From Flavobacterium sp. W4I14 (GTDB lineage: Bacteria; Bacteroidota; Bacteroidia; Sphingobacteriales; Sphingobacteriaceae), in assembly GCA_030817875.1 (NCBI GenBank), contig JAUSZU010000001.1, positions 6,014,001 through 6,078,000 of the forward strand: 64,000 nucleotides of DNA, given 5' to 3'. Under the pieces are notes generated by a model. That model did not search any database. It was not told where the DNA came from and saw nothing but the letters and a program-made list of their open reading frames with translations. This document shows positions 45,814-55,403 of this stretch, in pieces. Made by a program: the position numbers and the translations under genes. Each line of letters opens with the position of its first letter. The stretch's first letter is position 1.

Positions 45814-47490
45814 ATGAAAAATAAAACAATATTACATACAGCATTAATTTTATTGGTTGGTATAGTAAGTGCCTGTACCAAGTTGGATGAGAATGCATAC
45901 GATCAGATTCCTTCTGATAAATTTTACACTAATAAAAACGAAGTATTATCGGCTGTTTTACGTCCTTACACACACGCAAATGCCTGGGTAACGCCATCAG
46001 GACAAGATGGTTGGTGGAGACCGGCAGAATTATCTGCAGATCAGCTTGCCTGGCCAACAAAGGGGCCACATGGTGAAGATAGTGGAAAATGGAAGCGGTT
46101 GCATTATCATAGCTGGACAGTAGATGAAGCAGGATTAAATAATGCATGGTCACTGATTTATGGCGGTATTGGATATTGCAACGATCCTATAGCAAATATT
46201 AGTACACGCGATATTTCTACAATGGGCATTACCCAAAAGGAAAAAGATGAATTTATTTCGGAATTGAAATTATTACGTGCTTTTCATTACCTGAAACTGA
46301 TGGATTTATTTGGTGGCGTGCCTATTGTAACGGAACCTGCAGATCCTGCAAATCCGGTTTATCCAAGTACCTCAAGCAGAAAACAAGTATTTGATTTTGT
46401 GGAAAAAGAAATTAAAGACAATATTAATAATGTGCCGAAATTATCAAGGGCAATGTTGGGCAGAATGAGCCAGGCAAGCGGTTACGCCATGCTTGTAGAA
46501 CTTTATTTAAATGCCGAAGTATGGTCAGGTACAGCACGCTGGGATGATTGTATTGCCGCTGCTGATAAATTGATCAACAACGAGGCAGGTGGGCAAAACG
46601 GAACCATGCAATTGGACACTACCATAACCGACCAGTTTAAAAATACAAACGATTTATCTAAAGAGGTCATATTTTCAATTGCTTACGATTATACAAGGGC
46701 TAAATTCGAACCATCCTGGACAGGCGAATTTTATCATTTTGCTCAAAAAGATATTTATGGAGGCGGTAGAAATGGTAATGATGGTATTGTACTGGTTCCT
46801 GGAGTTTATGACACTTATGAGGCTGATGACCGACGTAAGACAGAATGGTTGTTGATTGGTCCGCAGTATAAATTTGCTGATACCAACCTTAAAACAAAAG
46901 CAGTATTGGGTACCGTAGAATATCAGGGTTTGCCATTGGTTTTTGTAGATAATATCCGGAAAAACAAATCAGGCTCTACTGTTTCCAACATGAGTGAAGG
47001 AGAAGAAAACAGCGGCGTTCGTTTCAATAAATATAAACTGGGTAATTCAGTCCCAGGTTTTGTGATCAAAGGCAAAGATACAACTGCTGTTCAGCCTGAT
47101 CCAAATTATAACAATACTGACTGGAATGTTTACCGTTTAACATGGATTTACTTTGCCAAAGCAGAAGCATTAATGCGTAAAAGCGGTGGTGCAGCTTCTG
47201 CAGAAGCGGTAGCCTTAATTAATACCACTAAAAAACGGGCTTATGCACCAGCAATACGCGATGCCAAAGCTTATACACCTGCTACTTTAACTTTAAATGA
47301 ACTTTTGGCAGAACGGGGCAGAGAATTTATTTTCGAAGGTTTCAGGAGAGATGATTTAATCCGTTTCGGTAAATTTACAACTGAAACCTGGTGGGATCAT
47401 ACAGCCTCATCAGCAACTAAAGCATTATACCCGATTCCTCAGCGGCAACGGGACCTTAATCCTAAGCTAACCCAAAACCCAGGATATTAA
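45814..47490 (+). CDS. RagB/SusD family nutrient-uptake outer membrane lipoprotein
   Basis: I choose the ATG at 45814 (MKNKTILHTALILLVGIVSA, then C), giving a lipoprotein signal with the acylated Cys; an upstream in-frame start overlaps susC and has no signal. The 558-residue protein shows SusD features (ELKLLRAFHYLKLMDLFGGV; ELLAERGREFIFEGFRRDDL) and ends LTQNPGY. It binds the substrate at the cell surface for the paired SusC transporter. It is followed by a terminator and the lacI gene. Confidence 0.93.
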   Translation: MKNKTILHTALILLVGIVSACTKLDENAYDQIPSDKFYTNKNEVLSAVLRPYTHANAWVTPSGQDGWWRPAELSADQLAWPTKGPHGEDSGKWKRLHYHSWTVDEAGLNNAWSLIYGGIGYCNDPIANISTRDISTMGITQKEKDEFISELKLLRAFHYLKLMDLFGGVPIVTEPADPANPVYPSTSSRKQVFDFVEKEIKDNINNVPKLSRAMLGRMSQASGYAMLVELYLNAEVWSGTARWDDCIAAADKLINNEAGGQNGTMQLDTTITDQFKNTNDLSKEVIFSIAYDYTRAKFEPSWTGEFYHFAQKDIYGGGRNGNDGIVLVPGVYDTYEADDRRKTEWLLIGPQYKFADTNLKTKAVLGTVEYQGLPLVFVDNIRKNKSGSTVSNMSEGEENSGVRFNKYKLGNSVPGFVIKGKDTTAVQPDPNYNNTDWNVYRLTWIYFAKAEALMRKSGGAASAEAVALINTTKKRAYAPAIRDAKAYTPATLTLNELLAERGREFIFEGFRRDDLIRFGKFTTETWWDHTASSATKALYPIPQRQRDLNPKLTQNPGY

Positions 47491-47499
47491 TTTTGATAC

Positions 47500-47527
47500 A
47501 AAGGCGCTTTAAATAGCGCCTTTTGTT
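47500..47527 (+). terminator. Intrinsic terminator of the first PUL susCD pair
   Basis: AAAGGCGCT (47500-47508) pairs with AGCGCCTTT (47515-47523) around TTAAAT and is followed by TGTTGTTTT. It begins 10 bases past the SusD stop codon. Confidence 0.85.
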
Positions 47528-47574
47528 GTTTTAAGCTTTTGTACTATGCTGTGCCGCCCTTTAACAAGCGTTTC

Positions 47575-47586
47575 TAAAACGATTAA
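47575..47586. promoter_or_regulatory. Possible autoregulatory LacI half-site
   Basis: TAAAACGATTAA matches TAAAACGTTTTA at 10 of 12 positions, with the left arm intact. It is about 100 bases before the regulator gene. It is weak on its own and supported only by the strong sites nearby. Confidence 0.3.
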
Positions 47587-47648
47587 CATAAAAAATGTTA
47601 AATTGCGTTTTAATAATATGCAAAAAATTAAAAGCTGCAATTTTTATT

Positions 47649-47656
47649 TAGCTTTG
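47649..47656 (+). promoter_or_regulatory. Possible -7 box of the lacI-type gene
   Basis: TAGCTTTG fits TAnnTTTG and lies 31 bases before the start codon. No matching TTTG is found 19 bases upstream, so the promoter would be weak or activated. Confidence 0.3.
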
Positions 47657-47686
47657 AATTGATTAACTCAAAAGAAATCCAACCAA

Positions 47687-48691
47687 ATGAAATCGCTTTC
47701 TATCAAAGATATAGCCGTAAAAGCAAATGTATCCATTACCACAGTTTCATTCATTATTAACGGTAAAGCCAAAGAGAAATCGATAAGCGAAGCAGTAATA
47801 GAGAAAGTAGAAAGAATTATCGAAGAAAGTGGTTATAAACCCAACCAGATCGCAAGAAGTTTAAGAACCGGTAATTCCAATATCATCGGCCTGATTATCG
47901 AAGATATTTCCAATTCATTCTTCTCCCGGATTGCAAGGTTAATCGAGGATAAAGCCTATAAAAGAGGATATAAAATTATTTATTCCAGTACAGAAAACAG
48001 TATCGACAAAGCGAAGGAACTGATCAACATGTTCAAATCGCGAAAAGTTGATGCCTATATCATCTCGCCGATAAAAGGAATAGAAGAAGATATTCAGATG
48101 CTTATTGATGATGGAAACCCGGTAATTCTGTTCGATAGAAATTTGCCTGAAATTAATACCAGTTACGTCGGAGCCGATCATTTTAACGCTTCACACCAAT
48201 CAATACAGTATTTTATAGATCAAGGTAAAAAAAACATCGCCCTGGTTACTACTGATATCAATGTAGAGCAGATAATAGAACGTTATGATGGTTATAAAAA
48301 AGCACTAGAAGATAATGGAATCAAGTATGATGACAACCTGGTTTTAAAGATTCATTTTAATCAGGAAGAGCGCGAAACCATTGTCCAGATTCAAGAACTC
48401 TTAGAAAATAAAAAAATTGATGCAGTATTATTTGCAACCAATTATTTGGCAATTAGTGGCTTAAAAGTTTTGAAAAAGATCAATAAGAAAATAGGCGATG
48501 ACTTTGCTGTTATTGCATACGATGATCATGAAGCTTTCGAACTGCATACGCCTGGTATTTCAACAGTTCAGCAACCACTCGAAGAAATTGCAGAAAATGT
48601 AATTAAGCTAATTCTTAAACAGCTGTCCACCAAAACCAAACCGGAGAACCAAGAAATTATCATTCCAGCCAAATTAATTATCAGGGATTAA
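47687..48691 (+). CDS. LacI-family transcriptional regulator
   Basis: The 334-residue protein has an N-terminal LacI helix-turn-helix (SIKDIAVKANVSITTVSFII), the hinge region ending GYKPNQIARSLRTGNS, and a periplasmic-binding-protein-like effector domain (NIIGLIIEDISNSFFSRIAR; AVIAYDDHEAFELHTPGIST). Such proteins bind CG-centred palindromes and respond to a sugar. The perfect palindromes at 48760, 48873, 54923 and 55019 are obvious operator candidates. It sits between the first SusCD pair and the glycan-degrading genes and is probably the local regulator. The ligand is unknown. Confidence 0.93.
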   Translation: MKSLSIKDIAVKANVSITTVSFIINGKAKEKSISEAVIEKVERIIEESGYKPNQIARSLRTGNSNIIGLIIEDISNSFFSRIARLIEDKAYKRGYKIIYSSTENSIDKAKELINMFKSRKVDAYIISPIKGIEEDIQMLIDDGNPVILFDRNLPEINTSYVGADHFNASHQSIQYFIDQGKKNIALVTTDINVEQIIERYDGYKKALEDNGIKYDDNLVLKIHFNQEERETIVQIQELLENKKIDAVLFATNYLAISGLKVLKKINKKIGDDFAVIAYDDHEAFELHTPGISTVQQPLEEIAENVIKLILKQLSTKTKPENQEIIIPAKLIIRD

Positions 48692-48759
48692 AGTAGGTAA
48701 CTTAAAAGTTACGTTAAGCTATTTTAATATGATTTTTATTTCTCTAATATTGATGTTAG

Positions 48760-48771
48760 TAAAACGTTTTA
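48760..48771. promoter_or_regulatory. LacI-type operator 1 (TAAAACGTTTTA)
   Basis: This perfect 12-base palindrome extends to GTAAAACGTTTTAC. It lies 142 bases before the DUF4965 gene and 113 bases from operator 2, a spacing compatible with looping. Confidence 0.7.
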
Positions 48772-48872
48772 CTTTATTCAATCTTTTACAACCATAAAAC
48801 TCAATTTAAACCAGCATTATCATTCGTAATTTATGTAACTGCCTGGCACGAGATATTTAGTAAATAAATTAG

Positions 48873-48884
48873 TAAAACGTTTTA
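48873..48884. promoter_or_regulatory. LacI-type operator 2 (TAAAACGTTTTA)
   Basis: This is a second identical 12-base palindrome, 28 bases before the DUF4965 start codon, where bound protein would block transcription or initiation. It has the same core as operators 1, 3 and 4. Confidence 0.7.
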
Positions 48885-48912
48885 TTAGCTGCAATTAAAC
48901 CAAATATTAATT

Positions 48913-51357
48913 ATGAGAAAATTTTCCTTAGTAGCACTTTGTCTTTTTTTTAATTTAATTACAAAAGCACAAGATAAGGCACCTGCTTACCCGTTAATAA
49001 CACATGATGCATATTTTAGTATTTGGTCTTTCGGAGATGGACTTAACCAATCGGTAACTAAACATTGGACAGGGAAAGCGCAATCTTTGCTGGGTGTTAT
49101 TAAAGTAGATGGTAAGTTTTATCGGTTTCTGGGCGAAGAAAGCAAAATCTTTAAAGAAATACTCCCAGCTGCTGATGCATTAAAATATCAGGCTAGTTAC
49201 AGCTTCGATAAACATGAAGCAGGTTGGGAAAATAACAGTTATAACGATAATGGCTGGAAAAAAGCCGAAGCTCCTTTTGGAGATGATCATTCTGCCAAAA
49301 CAAAATGGAATAGCGATGATCTTTATTTTAGAAGGACCTTCGATGTTGACAATGTATCGGCTACAAAAAAATACCTAAAACTCAGTCACGATGATAATGT
49401 AGTTGTTTATTTAAACGGTAGAATAATTTACAAAAAAAATGGATGGGTTTCTGATTATATTTATGTGCCAATTGAAGACGGTATCTTAAAAGCAGGAAAA
49501 AATGTATTGGCCATACATTGTAAAAATACAGCCGGTGGCAGGCATTTAGATGCCGGGATTGTAGAAGAAGCTGCAGACAATATAAAAATTGCGCCCGCCA
49601 CTCAAACCAACCTGTCCATAGCGGCAACCACTACCAAATATACTTTTAGCTGTGGTCATGTAGAACTTCAGGTAGCTTTTACCTCCCCGTTATTGCTTAA
49701 CGATATTAAATTAACCGCCAGGCCAATCAGTTATATCAATTATACCGTAAAATCTACTGATGCCAAGCCGCATCGTGTTGATATTTTCTTTGGCGCATCA
49801 TCAAATCTGGCGGTAAATACGCCAAACCAAAGTGTATCGGCATGGAAGCGTTCGAAAAACAATCTCTCCATCCTAAAAACAGGAACCGTAGAACAGCCTG
49901 TGTTGAAGAAACGGGGAGATGATTTGCGTATCGATTGGGGCTATTTATATGTGGCCGTTCCCGCCAGGTTTAATGCCACTCAGTTTATAGCTACACAGAA
50001 CGAAAGCTTAAAAAGTTTCGTCGATTCCAAATATCCAACACAAACACAGGTTTTAAATTCGAAAAACCTAAACCTAAGCAGTATTATTCCTTTCGGTTCG
50101 GTTTCTTCAACCCCTGTAGATAAATATATGATGTTAGGCTACGATGACCTAAAATCGGTTGAATATTTTGGCGAAAAGCTGCAGCCCGTTTGGCGACAAG
50201 CAGGTTCACAGCAATTCGAAGATCAACTGGCCGAGGCGAATACCCAATACCCTTCGTTAAAAACCAAGTGTGCTATTTTTGATGCCAAACTATACACTGA
50301 TGCCGAAAAAGCAGGTGGAAAAGAATATGCAGATATGTGTAAAATGGCTTATAGACAAGCTATTGCAGCACACAAGATTGTATATGCACCAAATGGCGAT
50401 ATCCTGTTCCTATCGAAAGAAAATTTCAGTAACGGATCAATCAATACAGTAGATGTAACTTATCCATCAGCGCCACAATTTTTGGTGTATAATCCAGAAT
50501 TGTTAAAAGGAATGCTCAATGGTATTTTCTATTATTCAGAAAGCGGAAAATGGAAGAAACCATTTGCTGCACACGATTTAGGTACGTACCCTTTAGCCAA
50601 TGGCCAAACTTATGGTGAAGATATGCCGGTAGAAGAAGCTGGAAATATGATCATCTTAACCGCTGCCATTACCAAAGCAGAAGGAAATGCAAAGTATGCA
50701 GCGAAACATTGGGAGGTAATGTCTGTATGGGCAAACTATCTGCTAAAAGAAGGTTTCGATCCTGCCAACCAACTATGTACCGATGATTTTGCGGGGCATT
50801 TGGCCAGAAATTCGAATTTATCGGTAAAAGCCATTGTAGCTCTAGGCGCTTATGCACAAATGGCGCAATTATTAGACAAGGCCGATGTTGCTACAAAATA
50901 TAGAACAGCTGCATTACAAATGGCCCAAAACTGGATGAAACTTGCTGATGATGGCGATCATTACGCTTTAACCTTTAATGATAAAAATACCTGGAGCCAG
51001 AAATACAACCTTGTTTGGGACAAACTTTTAAAACTTGATCTTTTTCCTAAAGAAGTGTACAAAAAGGAGATTAACTTTTATTTAACCAAACAAAAAGATT
51101 TCGGATTACCATTAGATAGCCGTAGAACTTACACCAAGTCTGACTGGATTATGTGGACAGCTACCTTGGCCGATAACGAAGCCGATTTTCAAAAATTTGT
51201 AAGTCCGATATACCGTTTTGCAACCGAAACGGAGAGTAAGGTGCCATTGAGCGACTGGCATGAAACCACCAATGGGAAAATGACAGGCTTTCAGGCAAGA
51301 AGTGTTGTTGGTGGTTATTTCATCAAAATGTTAGCCGATAAATGGAATATTAAATAA
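48913..51357 (+). CDS. DUF4965/DUF1793 glutaminase-like secreted protein with an inserted jelly-roll domain
   Basis: The 814-residue protein has a signal peptide (to about 19, then QDKAPAYPLITHDAYFSIWS), where the DUF4964-like start is typical. A GH2-like carbohydrate-binding jelly roll is inserted at about 95-205 (FDKHEAGWENNSYNDNGWKK; DDLYFRRTF; VVVYLNGRIIYKKNGW). DUF5127 and DUF4965 follow, with a C-terminal (alpha/alpha) DUF1793 domain (YGEDMPVEEAGNMIILTAAI). Relatives include fungal glutaminase A, but the activity of the bacterial proteins is unproven. It heads the operon with GH92 and ROK genes under two LacI-type operators. A role on glycoprotein or glycan is inferred. Confidence 0.88.
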   Translation: MRKFSLVALCLFFNLITKAQDKAPAYPLITHDAYFSIWSFGDGLNQSVTKHWTGKAQSLLGVIKVDGKFYRFLGEESKIFKEILPAADALKYQASYSFDKHEAGWENNSYNDNGWKKAEAPFGDDHSAKTKWNSDDLYFRRTFDVDNVSATKKYLKLSHDDNVVVYLNGRIIYKKNGWVSDYIYVPIEDGILKAGKNVLAIHCKNTAGGRHLDAGIVEEAADNIKIAPATQTNLSIAATTTKYTFSCGHVELQVAFTSPLLLNDIKLTARPISYINYTVKSTDAKPHRVDIFFGASSNLAVNTPNQSVSAWKRSKNNLSILKTGTVEQPVLKKRGDDLRIDWGYLYVAVPARFNATQFIATQNESLKSFVDSKYPTQTQVLNSKNLNLSSIIPFGSVSSTPVDKYMMLGYDDLKSVEYFGEKLQPVWRQAGSQQFEDQLAEANTQYPSLKTKCAIFDAKLYTDAEKAGGKEYADMCKMAYRQAIAAHKIVYAPNGDILFLSKENFSNGSINTVDVTYPSAPQFLVYNPELLKGMLNGIFYYSESGKWKKPFAAHDLGTYPLANGQTYGEDMPVEEAGNMIILTAAITKAEGNAKYAAKHWEVMSVWANYLLKEGFDPANQLCTDDFAGHLARNSNLSVKAIVALGAYAQMAQLLDKADVATKYRTAALQMAQNWMKLADDGDHYALTFNDKNTWSQKYNLVWDKLLKLDLFPKEVYKKEINFYLTKQKDFGLPLDSRRTYTKSDWIMWTATLADNEADFQKFVSPIYRFATETESKVPLSDWHETTNGKMTGFQARSVVGGYFIKMLADKWNIK

Positions 51358-51467
51358 TCATATAATCAGCGTTTGCGAGCCTATAACTGCGCTTACAAAT
51401 GTTAGTTTTTTTTAATACACAGCCTGGTTTTGGTTATATCAGCTGGAAAGAATAAACACACAAACAA

Positions 51468-53736
51468 ATGAAATTTAAATTAATCGCATCCATTTTATGC
51501 TGCCTTGCTGCCAAAGGTTTAATGGCACAGCAGAAAGATTGGGTTCACTACGTTAACACACTTCAGGGCACAAATTCTAAGCACGAACTCACCAGGGGGA
51601 ATACCTATCCAACAACGGCATTACCATTTGGCATGCATACCTGGACCCCGCAAACCGGTAGAAATGGCGATGGTTGGAAATATCAGTACTTTAAAGATAA
51701 AATCAGAGGCTTTCAGCAAGCGCATCAATGCAGTTCGTGGACGAGAGACTATGCAGTATTTTCTTTAATGCCAATGGTTGATGAATTGATTGTAAATGAA
51801 GATAAACGCGAAACTAAATTTAGTCATCAGGATGAGATTGCTAAACCAAACTATTATAAGGTAACATTTGAAAATGATATTACCACCGAAATTTCACCAT
51901 CAGAGCGTGGCGCACACCTCAGGTTCAGCTACCCAAAAGGCAAAAGAAGTTTTTTAATTTTAGACGGATACAACAGATTAAGCGGTGTTCAGATCTATCC
52001 TAAAGAAAATAAAATAACGGGCTGGGTAAACAATGGCGAAGGCTTTAAAAGAGGTTGGAAAAGTTATTTCGTAATCCAGTTCGATCAACCGATTAAATCT
52101 TATGGTACCTGGGAGAATAAACGTAATACCATTAAAGAAGATTCTATTTCTGCTGAAGGATTGGGAAAAGGTGCATTTGTACAGTTCGAATCTGGGGCAA
52201 AGGTGCAGGTGAAAACTGCTTCATCTTATATCAGTTTACAACAGGCCGAACTCAATTTAAAAAGAGAACTGGGCAATGATAAGACTTTAGAAGATACCAA
52301 AGCCCATGCTGCTGCGGTATGGAATAAATCGCTTGGTAAGATTGAGGTTGAAGGCGGATCTAAAGCAGACATGGAGACTTTTTATTCCTGCTTTTTTAGG
52401 GCAAGCCTGTTCTCCAGAAAGTTTTATGAAATAAATGAAGCCGGAAAACCATATTACTTTAGCCCGTATGATGGCAAAGTGCACGATGGATATATGTTTA
52501 CCGATACGGGTTTTTGGGATACCTTCCGTGCGCAATTTCCATTAAACACACTGGTGCAACCAGAAATGAACGGTCGTTATATGCAGGCCATGCTCGATGC
52601 TTATGAGCAATGTGGTTGGTTGCCATCGTGGTCTTTTCCCAGCGAAGCTGGAAGTATGATTGGTAACCATGCTATTTCTTTGTTAACCGATGCCTGGGCA
52701 AAAGGAATCAGAACGTTTGATCCTAAAAAAGCGCTGGACGCTTATTATCACGAAGCAATGAACAAGGGGCCATGGGGCCCGGCAAATGGTAGGGATGGTG
52801 TAACCGAGTATAATCAATTGGGTTATGTGCCTTATCCAAAATACAGAGAAGCTACAGCTAAAACACTAGAGTATGCCTACGACGACTATTGCGCTTACCA
52901 TTTGGCAGAAATGATTGGAGACAAGCATTACATGGATCTTTTTGAAAAATCCATTTACAATTATAAAAATGTTTATGATCCTTCTACCCGTTTTATGAGG
53001 GGTAGGAATGCAGAGGGAAAATGGTCGCCAAATTTCGATCCAACGGAGTGGGGAGGCCCATTTACCGAAGGAAATGCATGGCATTGGCAATGGTCAGTTT
53101 TTCAAGATACCAAGGGTTTAATTAATCTGATGGGGGGCAACAGCAATTTCATCGCAAAATTAGATTCCGTTTTTAGCGAGCCCAATAAAGTAAATGTGGG
53201 CTCGTATGGAGGGATGATTCATGAAATGACCGAAATGGTAATGGCCAACATGGGCCAGTATGCGCATGGAAACCAGCCCATACAGCATATGGTTTATTTA
53301 TATAATTATGCTAATCAACCGTGGAAAGCCCAGTTTTATGCCCGTGAGGTAATGCATAAACTGTACAATGCCACAGAAAATGGTTATCCCGGAGACGAAG
53401 ACCAGGGGCAAACGTCATCGTGGTATGTATTAAGCGCATTAGGGTTTTACAGCGTAACGCCAGGTACGGGGGAGTACGTTTTAGGAAGCCCAATGTTTTA
53501 AAAAAACGACTATTAATTTAGAAAATGGCAAAAAATTCATCATTGAAGCACCTGCCAACAACGTTGCCAGTGTTTATATAAAATCGGCAAGCTTAAATGG
53601 TAAAAATTATACCAAAAATTTTATAAATCACAGCGATTTGTTAAAAGGAGGGGTGTTAAAATTAGAGATGAATGTTAAACCTTCGTTAAATAGGGGGTTA
53701 TTAGAAGAAGATAAGCCATTTTCGATCAGTAAATAA
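51468..53736 (+). pseudogene. GH92 family alpha-mannosidase, frameshifted near the 3' end
   Basis: The protein has a signal peptide and the GH92 order: beta-sandwich (VNTLQGTNSKHELTRGNTYP), then the (alpha/alpha)6 catalytic domain with GYMFTDTGFWDTFRAQFPL, SEAGSMIGNHAISLLTDAW, GNQPIQHMVYLYNYA and GDEDQGQTSSWYVLSALGFY. The stretch that often reads GNEPSHH in the family reads GNQPIQH. The frame stops at 53501 after GSPMF, where TTTT precedes seven A's. Dropping one T restores KKTTINLENGKKFII and about 75 further residues to a stop at 53734-53736, total 755. GH92 enzymes cut mannose from N-glycans or mannan using calcium. Confidence 0.88.
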
Positions 53737-53799
53737 AAATTGAATTGCTACTTTTGGCGATTAACTCAGATTAAAGAACAGATAACAGATATATATAGA

Positions 53800-54675
53800 A
53801 TGGAAAAGCCTTTTGCATTAGGTGTAGATATTGGCGGCTCGCATATTACGGCCGCATTGGTGGATTTAGAAACAAGAACTTTGGTGAAAGATTCTATCAA
53901 ACGTAGCCCTGTGAATTCACAGGAGAGTAAAGAAGTGATTTTATCGGCATGGTGCGATATCATCAATAAGGCTTTTAAAAACATTAAAAACGGTGCCCGA
54001 AATGTTGGAATTGCCATGCCAGGTCCTTTTAATTATAGTGAGGGTATTTCATTAATCAAAGACCAGGATAAGTTTAAATCTCTTTACCAGATCAATGTAA
54101 AAGAAGAACTCTCCGAAAGGTTGGATATCCCGGCAGAGCATATTCACTTTATAAACGATGCAGCAGGTTTTTTACAAGGTGAGGTTTTTGCCGGCGCTGC
54201 CAAAGGAAATATCAGTGTATTGGGCTTAACACTTGGTACGGGCCTCGGTTCGTCGCTTTGTCTCAATGATAAAGCTTTTGATGCTGACCTTTGGAATTCA
54301 GAATTTTTAGACGGAATTGCTGAAGATTACTTATCTACGCGCTGGTTCGTAAAACGTTTTAATCAACTTAGCGGAAAAACGGTAGAGGGCGTGAAAGAAT
54401 TGGTTGAAATGGTAGAAACCGATCATTTTGCCACTCGGGTATTTATGGAATTTGGTTATAACCTCGCACAGTTCCTGATTCCTATTATTAAGAAACACAA
54501 AATCGATACTGTGATCATTGGAGGTAATATTGCGCAATCTTTTAGTGCTTTTGCACCTGAGTTGATTGCAACATTAAAAGGTAACGGCATCGATACGGAC
54601 ATAAAAATATCTGAACTTAAAGAACATGCAGCGTTAATTGGTGCTGCAAGTTGCTGCGATTTGAGCTTAACCTAA
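53800..54675 (+). CDS. ROK family sugar kinase
   Basis: I choose the ATG at 53800 (MEKPFALGVDIGGSHITAAL); an upstream in-frame ATG at 53740 is not supported by the family. The 291-residue protein has the phosphate motif DIGGSH, the middle motif GLTLGTGLGSSL and a C-terminal adenosine region (TVIIGGNIAQSF). ROK kinases phosphorylate glucose, mannose, N-acetylglucosamine or fructose. The zinc-binding cysteine motif of many glucokinases is absent. After GH92, mannose is a fair substrate guess. It is the last gene before a terminator. Confidence 0.88.
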   Translation: MEKPFALGVDIGGSHITAALVDLETRTLVKDSIKRSPVNSQESKEVILSAWCDIINKAFKNIKNGARNVGIAMPGPFNYSEGISLIKDQDKFKSLYQINVKEELSERLDIPAEHIHFINDAAGFLQGEVFAGAAKGNISVLGLTLGTGLGSSLCLNDKAFDADLWNSEFLDGIAEDYLSTRWFVKRFNQLSGKTVEGVKELVEMVETDHFATRVFMEFGYNLAQFLIPIIKKHKIDTVIIGGNIAQSFSAFAPELIATLKGNGIDTDIKISELKEHAALIGAASCCDLSLT

Positions 54676-54718
54676 TGCGTTGCCAGAATATCTTACAATA
54701 TTTTAGCTTATTCTAATA

Positions 54719-54775
54719 ATACCGCAGAATTGCAATTTTCATCAAGTAATTCTGCGGTAAGTCTTCATTTTTTCT
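54719..54775 (+). terminator. Intrinsic terminator after the ROK gene
   Basis: ACCGCAGAATT (54721-54731) pairs perfectly with AATTCTGCGGT (54748-54758), followed by a pyrimidine-rich tract with TTTTTTCTTTTTC. It ends the DUF4965-GH92-ROK transcript. Confidence 0.75.
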
Positions 54776-54922
54776 TTTTCTTAAAAAAAAAATACCGCTT
54801 TTCACAAGGTATTTTATTGTTATTTAATCTGTTTGGGCTATTAATCTAATTTTTGGAGATTAATCAGATAAAAAAAATAAAATAATTCTTGATTTATTAA
54901 TAATATGCTTATTATTGCTTAA

Positions 54923-54934
54923 TAAAACGTTTTA
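54923..54934. promoter_or_regulatory. LacI-type operator 3 (TAAAACGTTTTA)
   Basis: This 12-base palindrome is identical to operators 1 and 2. It lies 96 bases upstream of operator 4, in the long leader before the discoidin-SusCD genes. Confidence 0.7.
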
Positions 54935-55018
54935 GTATCAATGTTTTAGTGATTACAATCAGCTGAGAGGCAGGTAAAGTGTTGATGAACATCAAGGCTT
55001 TTTTTTATCAAATAATAC

Positions 55019-55030
55019 TAAAACGTTTTA
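55019..55030. promoter_or_regulatory. LacI-type operator 4 (TAAAACGTTTTA)
   Basis: This 12-base palindrome (extended CTAAAACGTTTTAG) lies 374 bases before the discoidin gene. It is followed after 40 bases by an unusually strong Shine-Dalgarno sequence. Confidence 0.7.
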
Positions 55031-55069
55031 GTTAAACTAACAAGCAACTAACTACTCATACAGAAATAC

Positions 55070-55091
55070 AAGGAGGAGCTAAATGAAGTAA
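55070..55091 (+). promoter_or_regulatory. Strong Shine-Dalgarno followed by a two-codon ORF in the leader
   Basis: AAGGAGGAGCT (55070-55080) is close to a perfect anti-16S match, rare in Bacteroidota. It precedes ATG AAG TAA at 55083-55091 by two bases after GCT, so only Met-Lys would be made. No longer frame starts here. A leader peptide or a decoy ribosome site are possible; chance cannot be excluded. Confidence 0.4.
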
Positions 55092-55403
55092 AATTTACAT
55101 GATAATTTATCCCCGATCTATCTTCACGGAAAAACCAAAACAAACTAAATAATCATTTATAAACAAAATACTAAATCAGCTTTGGTATCGCCGCAGGCTA
55201 CGTGATGTTTTAATTAAAGTAACTGGTATTAAGACAGGATTATGTCTCAATACGGTTTTTATTATAGAATATGCGCGGCATCGGAAGAAGGCTTCAGAAC
55301 TATTAAACATTCTTGAAAAATCAATTAAATTCCTGATCATTCATTTGATCTGCGATTAACTATTGCCCATTTTAATAACCAACAAACTATAAATTAATCA
55401 ATT
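55092..55403 (+). other. Long untranslated leader with a terminator-like hairpin
   Basis: About 310 bases without coding potential precede the discoidin gene. GTATTAAGACA (55226-55236) pairs with TGTCTCAATAC (55243-55253) with one mismatch, followed by GGTTTTTATT. This resembles an intrinsic terminator inside the leader, so attenuation is conceivable. The rest shows no repeat or gene. Confidence 0.4.

Noticed and set aside
48697..48712. GTAACTTAAAAGTTAC as lacI terminator
   Set aside because: The seven-base arms leave a two-base loop and no T-tract follows, so it does not meet the usual form.
54786..54818. A second terminator after the ROK gene
   Set aside because: AAAATACC/GGTATTTT can pair but the stem is AT-rich and the preceding hairpin is much stronger. 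I leave it out as an independent feature.
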